Source of the DNA: Pseudomonas sp. NKUCC02_KPG | Lineage (GTDB): Bacteria; Pseudomonadota; Gammaproteobacteria; Pseudomonadales; Pseudomonadaceae | Assembly (NCBI RefSeq): GCF_019345465.1 | Contig: NZ_JAHKRC010000001.1 | Coordinates: forward strand, 310,001-374,000 | Direction of reading: 5' to 3' | Length of the DNA: 64,000 nt | Shown here: positions 60,533 through 64,000 of the stretch, in pieces | How the letters are laid out: each line of letters begins with the position of its first letter | Position numbering within the stretch: the first letter of the stretch is position 1 | Notes under the pieces: model-generated | What the model saw: only the letters and a program-made list of their open reading frames with translations | What the model was told of the DNA's origin: nothing | Databases searched by the model: none | Program-made: the position numbers and the translations under genes

Positions 60533-63344
60533 CGGTCTGAATGAGGCAGAAGACCCAAGAAACTGGAGGGATGAACTCGCCAGAGCGGAACAGCTTCTGG
60601 AGGACTTTCCGTACGTTCTACTGGTTGTCACTCTACGCAATGAGTTCGCGCAGATCTGCCTGCCGGAGGACTTTCCTCAAGTTGAGCACAACGGATTCCA
60701 AGAAGCCCCGAAGACGGCCATCGACAAGTACTTCGAGTATTACAAGATCGACGCCACCGATGCGGATCTGCCAATCGAGTTCTTGCAGCACCCGTTGACG
60801 CTGAGAATCTTCTGCGAGGTGGCGAACCCTCGGCACCAGCACATTGTCGGGGTGGAGGCGCTGCCCAATTCGCTGGCAAGCCTGTTCGAAGCGCACTTCA
60901 ACAAAGTTGCCGAACGAGTTGCTGAGCTTTCAGCGACGGCGAATCGCATCTTTCAGGATGAGGTGCAAGATGCGCTGCTGACTATTGCGGGTCTCCTCTG
61001 GGAGGGCAACGCGAGAAGCGTGGAGTTCCAAGCTGCTCGGACGGCAGTTCGAGACGTGGGCCGTTGGGACGCCAGCGTCATTCGCGCGCTGGAGTCAGAA
61101 GGCGTCCTCGTTCGAACGACTTCTTCAGACGGTGGCCAAGGAATTGCGTTTTCATACGACCTGATGGCTGGACATATGATGGCGCGCCACCTGCTTGCCA
61201 GGCCGGCCTTAACACAGTGGCTGCAAAGCGATGAAGGACGCACGCAGTTCCAATTCCGTGAGCCTGGATCGCATACTTTCGCCTATGACGTGTTCCAGGC
61301 TCTAGTTGGCCAATATCCGCAACACTCTGGCAGGCGCCAGCTTTGGCAAGACGTGTCGGACGAGAATCTCGTCATGAATGCTCTGTTGTTGACGGCGCAA
61401 TCAGACCCAAGGCAAATCGGGCGAGAAACGGTAGAACGGTTCGCGCGCGCAATGCAGGAGTCGAAGCAGTTCGCATGGAGAGCCTTCAAGAGACTTCGGA
61501 GTACCAGGGCAGCGCGAGCGCATCCGTATGATGTGGATTTCTTGCATAGCGTGCTCTTGGCCATGCCCAACACGCAGCGCGATCTTTTCTGGACGGAGTG
61601 GGTTCGCGAGACGTCTGAGGAAATTGAAAACGATTTAAAATTCCTGTCGACCAGATGGAAGTCGGGTGACCTAGACGAGCGCGAGATTCGGCGGGCACGC
61701 TGGGTGATGTGGACGCTGACATCTACGTCCAGAAGCCTTCGGGACGTGGCCACCAAGACCCTGTACGAGTTCGCCGCCAAGCGGCCTACAGAGTTTTTCC
61801 GGCTGGCAGTGGAGGCAATTGCCGTTTCAGATCCATACGTCCCCGAGCGGATGTTCGCCGCAGCCTACGGTGCGGCGCTGACCACTTGGTCGGACATAAA
61901 TGCTGTGGAGATGCGTGAGGCACTGCCGAGAGTCGCTCGTGAGATTTATCAAGCGATGTTCGCGCCTGGCGCGACGCATCCTACCTCGCATGCTCTCTAT
62001 CAGCAGTACTGTCTGGGAACCATTGCCATAGCGTGGGCGGTTGATCCGGCTTGCTTGTCTGAGGAGGAGGGAACTCATCTCCTTCCACCGTTTGGCCATC
62101 TGCCCAGTCCGTTTGAGAACATGCCGCAGTACGACTTGGCGGTGATCAAACGTGCGAAGCGCGCGGCGATTCGAATGGACTTCGGCAACTACACGATGGG
62201 GCGTCTGATTCCAGGTCGGTCGAACTACGACGACCGCAACCCAGAGTACCAGCGGGTGCTGCCAGCAATCGTTTCGCGAATGCTGGTGCTTGGCTATGAC
62301 CCCGAGCAGTTCGAAGCTGCTGATCGGCAAATGGACTCCGGCCCTCGTATGGGAAATGACAAGCACAAGGTCGACAGATACGGGAAGAAGTACGGCTGGA
62401 TCGCTTACTTCGAGATGTGGGGTGTCCGGTACGCGCGGGGCCTCCTTGCCGAAGAGCGCAGTGCTCGTCCTTCAGATGCGGACATCGACCCGACGTTCCC
62501 GCTTGAGGCCGCGAGCATCGACCTGCCGCTTCCAGTCTTGTTCAGCGGTCAGCCTACGGATACTGGCGACTGGATAGTGAGAGGTCCGCAACCAGACTAT
62601 CGTGGCATCCTTGAATTAGCGGAGATTGATGGCCTGACGGGGCCGTGGGTCGTACTTGACGGGTTCCTCGAACAGAACGCCCCCGCTGATGACAGACAGG
62701 TCTTCACCTTCCTCCGAGGTGTGCTCGTGGACAGCGGAGAAGTCGACCGCCTGTGCACGTTGTTCACTGGCCTCGAGTACCCCGGCAATGACGCCATTCC
62801 GGGCGAGCCAAGCTACTACTACACCTATGCGGGTGAGATGCCTTTCTCTTCGATTCCGGGACTGCCTGTCACTGATGAGCAAGAGGGTGACCGCGCCGAA
62901 TACATGGTGTCCGCTGATAGGTGGTCAAACAATGGCGTCGTGGTCGACATCCCAGTGCAGAAGTACAACTGGGAGAGCTACCACAGCGTGGTGAACCAGA
63001 ACAGCGGTGCATGCCTGCCCTCTAAACAGCTCTGTCAGGCTTTGAGTCTCAGGTACTGCGACAACAAATGGGACCTGCACGATACTGCAGGCGTGGCGTC
63101 CCTGTACCGCGAAGTCGGCGAGTATGGCTCGCAGGTCAGTGGCTTTTTCAGCTATCTGCGTCGTGACCTTCTTGATAGCTACTTGACGCAGTCCGGCAAG
63201 ACGCTGGTATGGCTAATGTGGGGAGAGCGTGGCCTCCATCACCGGTCAGTAGAGACGCACAACCTGCACGAGTACTACGCGGACCACCAGCATATTCACA
63301 AGCGCACTCACATCTATCAGCCTGCTTCGAGCACTCAATCGTAG
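60516..63344 (+). pseudogene. 5'-truncated STAND/NACHT-like NTPase (defence-type), about 940 codons remaining
   Basis: The open frame starts after an in-frame stop at 60486-60488, but recognisable coding begins near 60516 in the middle of a domain: PVPIVIDGLNEAEDP is a Walker B, followed by LLVVTLRNEF (sensor 1-like) and the winged-helix region QHPLTLRIFCEVANP typical of STAND NTPases. The P-loop and any N-terminal effector domain are missing. There is no ATG/GTG start before the TTG at 60783, so full-length translation is not expected. The remaining C-terminus (to 63344) is a long helical sensor-like region and a conserved-looking segment KVDRYGKKYGWIAYFEMWGVR (about 62365-62430) followed by DIDPTFPLE. 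The frame stays open for about 2.8 kb without inactivating mutations, so the truncation is recent or the fragment is still expressed. Link to antiphage STAND proteins is by family resemblance only. Confidence 0.75.
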
Positions 63345-63856
63345 ACCGAATCAGGCGAGGGGACGCCGCCATTCTTGGGCGCAGTAGATGTTTTATGTAG
63401 GGCAGGGAGCCGGCAGCGTATTCATTACTCGGTGCTGGATGCACCGTTCGACAGCCTGAGAAGGTCGCGGCACCTTCAAATCAGCGCCTCGAATGTCCGC
63501 TCTCCGGGGCACCATTGCAGGCACAACCGGAGAGCACACCAAGTGGACTCGCAGGCATTAGCTTTCGAACCGCATCGGACTTCAGTGTCTTACAAGCGGT
63601 TAGTCAACCAATTACACGCCGATGACCGCTGGTGACAATCGCGGTCGGTAGGCACACAAACATCTATGGCCAGTTAAAACTAGGTGTTGGCTACCTGCGT
63701 CTGGCCGAAAGGGGCTTCTTCGTGGCTATGTGTTTGGGACAGTGAGTGTCGCTTCTGGGTCGAAAAAAGGTCGCTCGGAACGACTGCTATTGGCCGATTG
63801 CTGCCTCAGACCAACTACAAGCTTGGGGTCGATAGCGACCACTCCTAGGGGATACC
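63345..63856. other. Apparently non-coding, decayed stretch
   Basis: No frame in this interval has clear coding character; only short ORFs occur. It contains CGGGGCACCAT at 63505-63515, an 11-base match to the tRNA-Leu 3' end, and a segment (63700-63810) without recognisable features. Confidence 0.5.
63505..63515 (+). other. Possible attachment-site remnant (match to tRNA-Leu 3' end)
   Basis: CGGGGCACCAT is identical to 57617-57627, the last ten tRNA bases (including CCA) plus one; the bases before it (CTCTC versus CTCCCT) are only partly alike. Same orientation as the tRNA. Short for a P4-type core, hence weak. Confidence 0.3.
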
Positions 63857-63860
63857 ACAT

Positions 63861-63985
63861 GTAACACTCGCAGCTCTTGTAACACTTGCCTACGAGTACT
63901 AATCACAGCGATGTTACAACCAAAAAAAACCTTTAAAATCAGTTATATAAATTTATCCGTAACACACGTAACACACGTAACACCG
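63861..63985 (-). repeat. TGTAAC-repeat cluster with AT-rich core (right copy, inverted)
   Basis: GTAACAC motifs at 63861 and 63879, TGTTAC at 63912, and three tandem CGTAACACA-type units at 63958-63984. Between them lies an AT-rich stretch (TTTAAAATCAGTTATATAAATTTAT). Read on the minus strand it matches the left cluster: GGTGTTACGTGTGT, AT-rich stretch with AAAGG plus a T-run, then GTAACA. Confidence 0.65.
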
Positions 63986-64000
63986 CTTTCGAGAGACCAT

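Noticed and set aside
60541-60798. An 85-codon ORF (MRQKTQETGG...) after alpA
   Set aside because: Out of frame with the NTPase coding frame, which extends through the same interval with recognisable Walker B sequence; serine/arginine-rich shadow.
60516-63344. Naming the truncated NTPase as a specific Avs type
   Set aside because: The effector and P-loop that define the type are missing and no search could be run; only the STAND/NACHT-like level is supported.
63958-63984. Tandem CGTAACACA units as a possible CRISPR array
   Set aside because: Units are only 9 bases and contiguous without spacers; they fit iteron-like repeats.

Overview
The window is chromosomal DNA of a Pseudomonas, most likely of the P. 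fluorescens lineage. This follows from Pseudomonas-type gene neighbourhoods (OprB porin-gcd-Lon; cumA-tadA; rlmN-pilF-rodZ-ispG-hisS-yfgM-bamB-der; iscR-iscSUA-hscBA-fdx-iscX), from protein sequences typical of the genus, and from two families of Pseudomonas-style intergenic palindromes. Species assignment is inference. About 57.5 kb is ordinary core genome. The last 6.4 kb (57.6-64.0 kb) is an integrated element next to a tRNA-Leu gene and continues past the right edge.

Layout. 1-4 kb: 5'-truncated OprB-type sugar porin and membrane PQQ glucose dehydrogenase (periplasmic glucose oxidation). 4-10.3 kb: a second-type Lon protease, an unrecognised 164-aa protein behind a strong palindrome, a chagasin-like lipoprotein, a YhhN-family membrane protein, and cmoAB (tRNA wobble-uridine modification). 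10.4-12.3 kb, minus: tadA and the Tat-exported multicopper oxidase cumA. 12.4-20.7 kb: a self-contained trehalose phosphotransferase system: treR (+) diverging from treB-treC-lamB-like porin-(EIIA-HPr-EI fusion)-orphan EIIB (-). The orphan EIIB lacks the phosphorylated cysteine. Paired operators lie between treR and treB. 20.7-22.0 kb: two small AT-richer accessory lipoprotein genes, one a trypsin-like protease. 22.1-25.3 kb: guaBA. 25.5-29.2 kb: a zinc-ribbon-like hypothetical, a TauE/SafE permease, xseA and an M23 peptidase. 29.4-31.2 kb: leuA behind a leucine-rich leader peptide with a plausible attenuator. 31.4-42.7 kb: an omega-amidase/aminotransferase pair, then der-bamB-yfgM-hisS-ispG-rodZ-pilF-rlmN-ndk. 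42.8-48.5 kb: the isc iron-sulfur operon with a type 1 IscR site. 48.7-57.4 kb: cysE, trmJ, suhB, a glycine-zipper protein, secF-secD-yajC-tgt-queA. 57.5 kb: tRNA-Leu(CAA).

The island has a P4-type tyrosine integrase with upstream arm-like repeats, a short ORF lying over a cluster of TGTAAC repeats, an unrecognised 308-aa protein, an AlpA regulator, and then an abrupt join into the middle of a large STAND/NACHT-like NTPase gene. That gene keeps its Walker B region and about 900 downstream residues but has lost its P-loop and N-terminus. A second copy of the TGTAAC-repeat/AT-rich element sits at the right edge in inverted orientation, like a paired origin or regulatory element. The most interesting material is here: a truncated defence-type NTPase inside a P4-like element flanked by inverted iteron-like modules.
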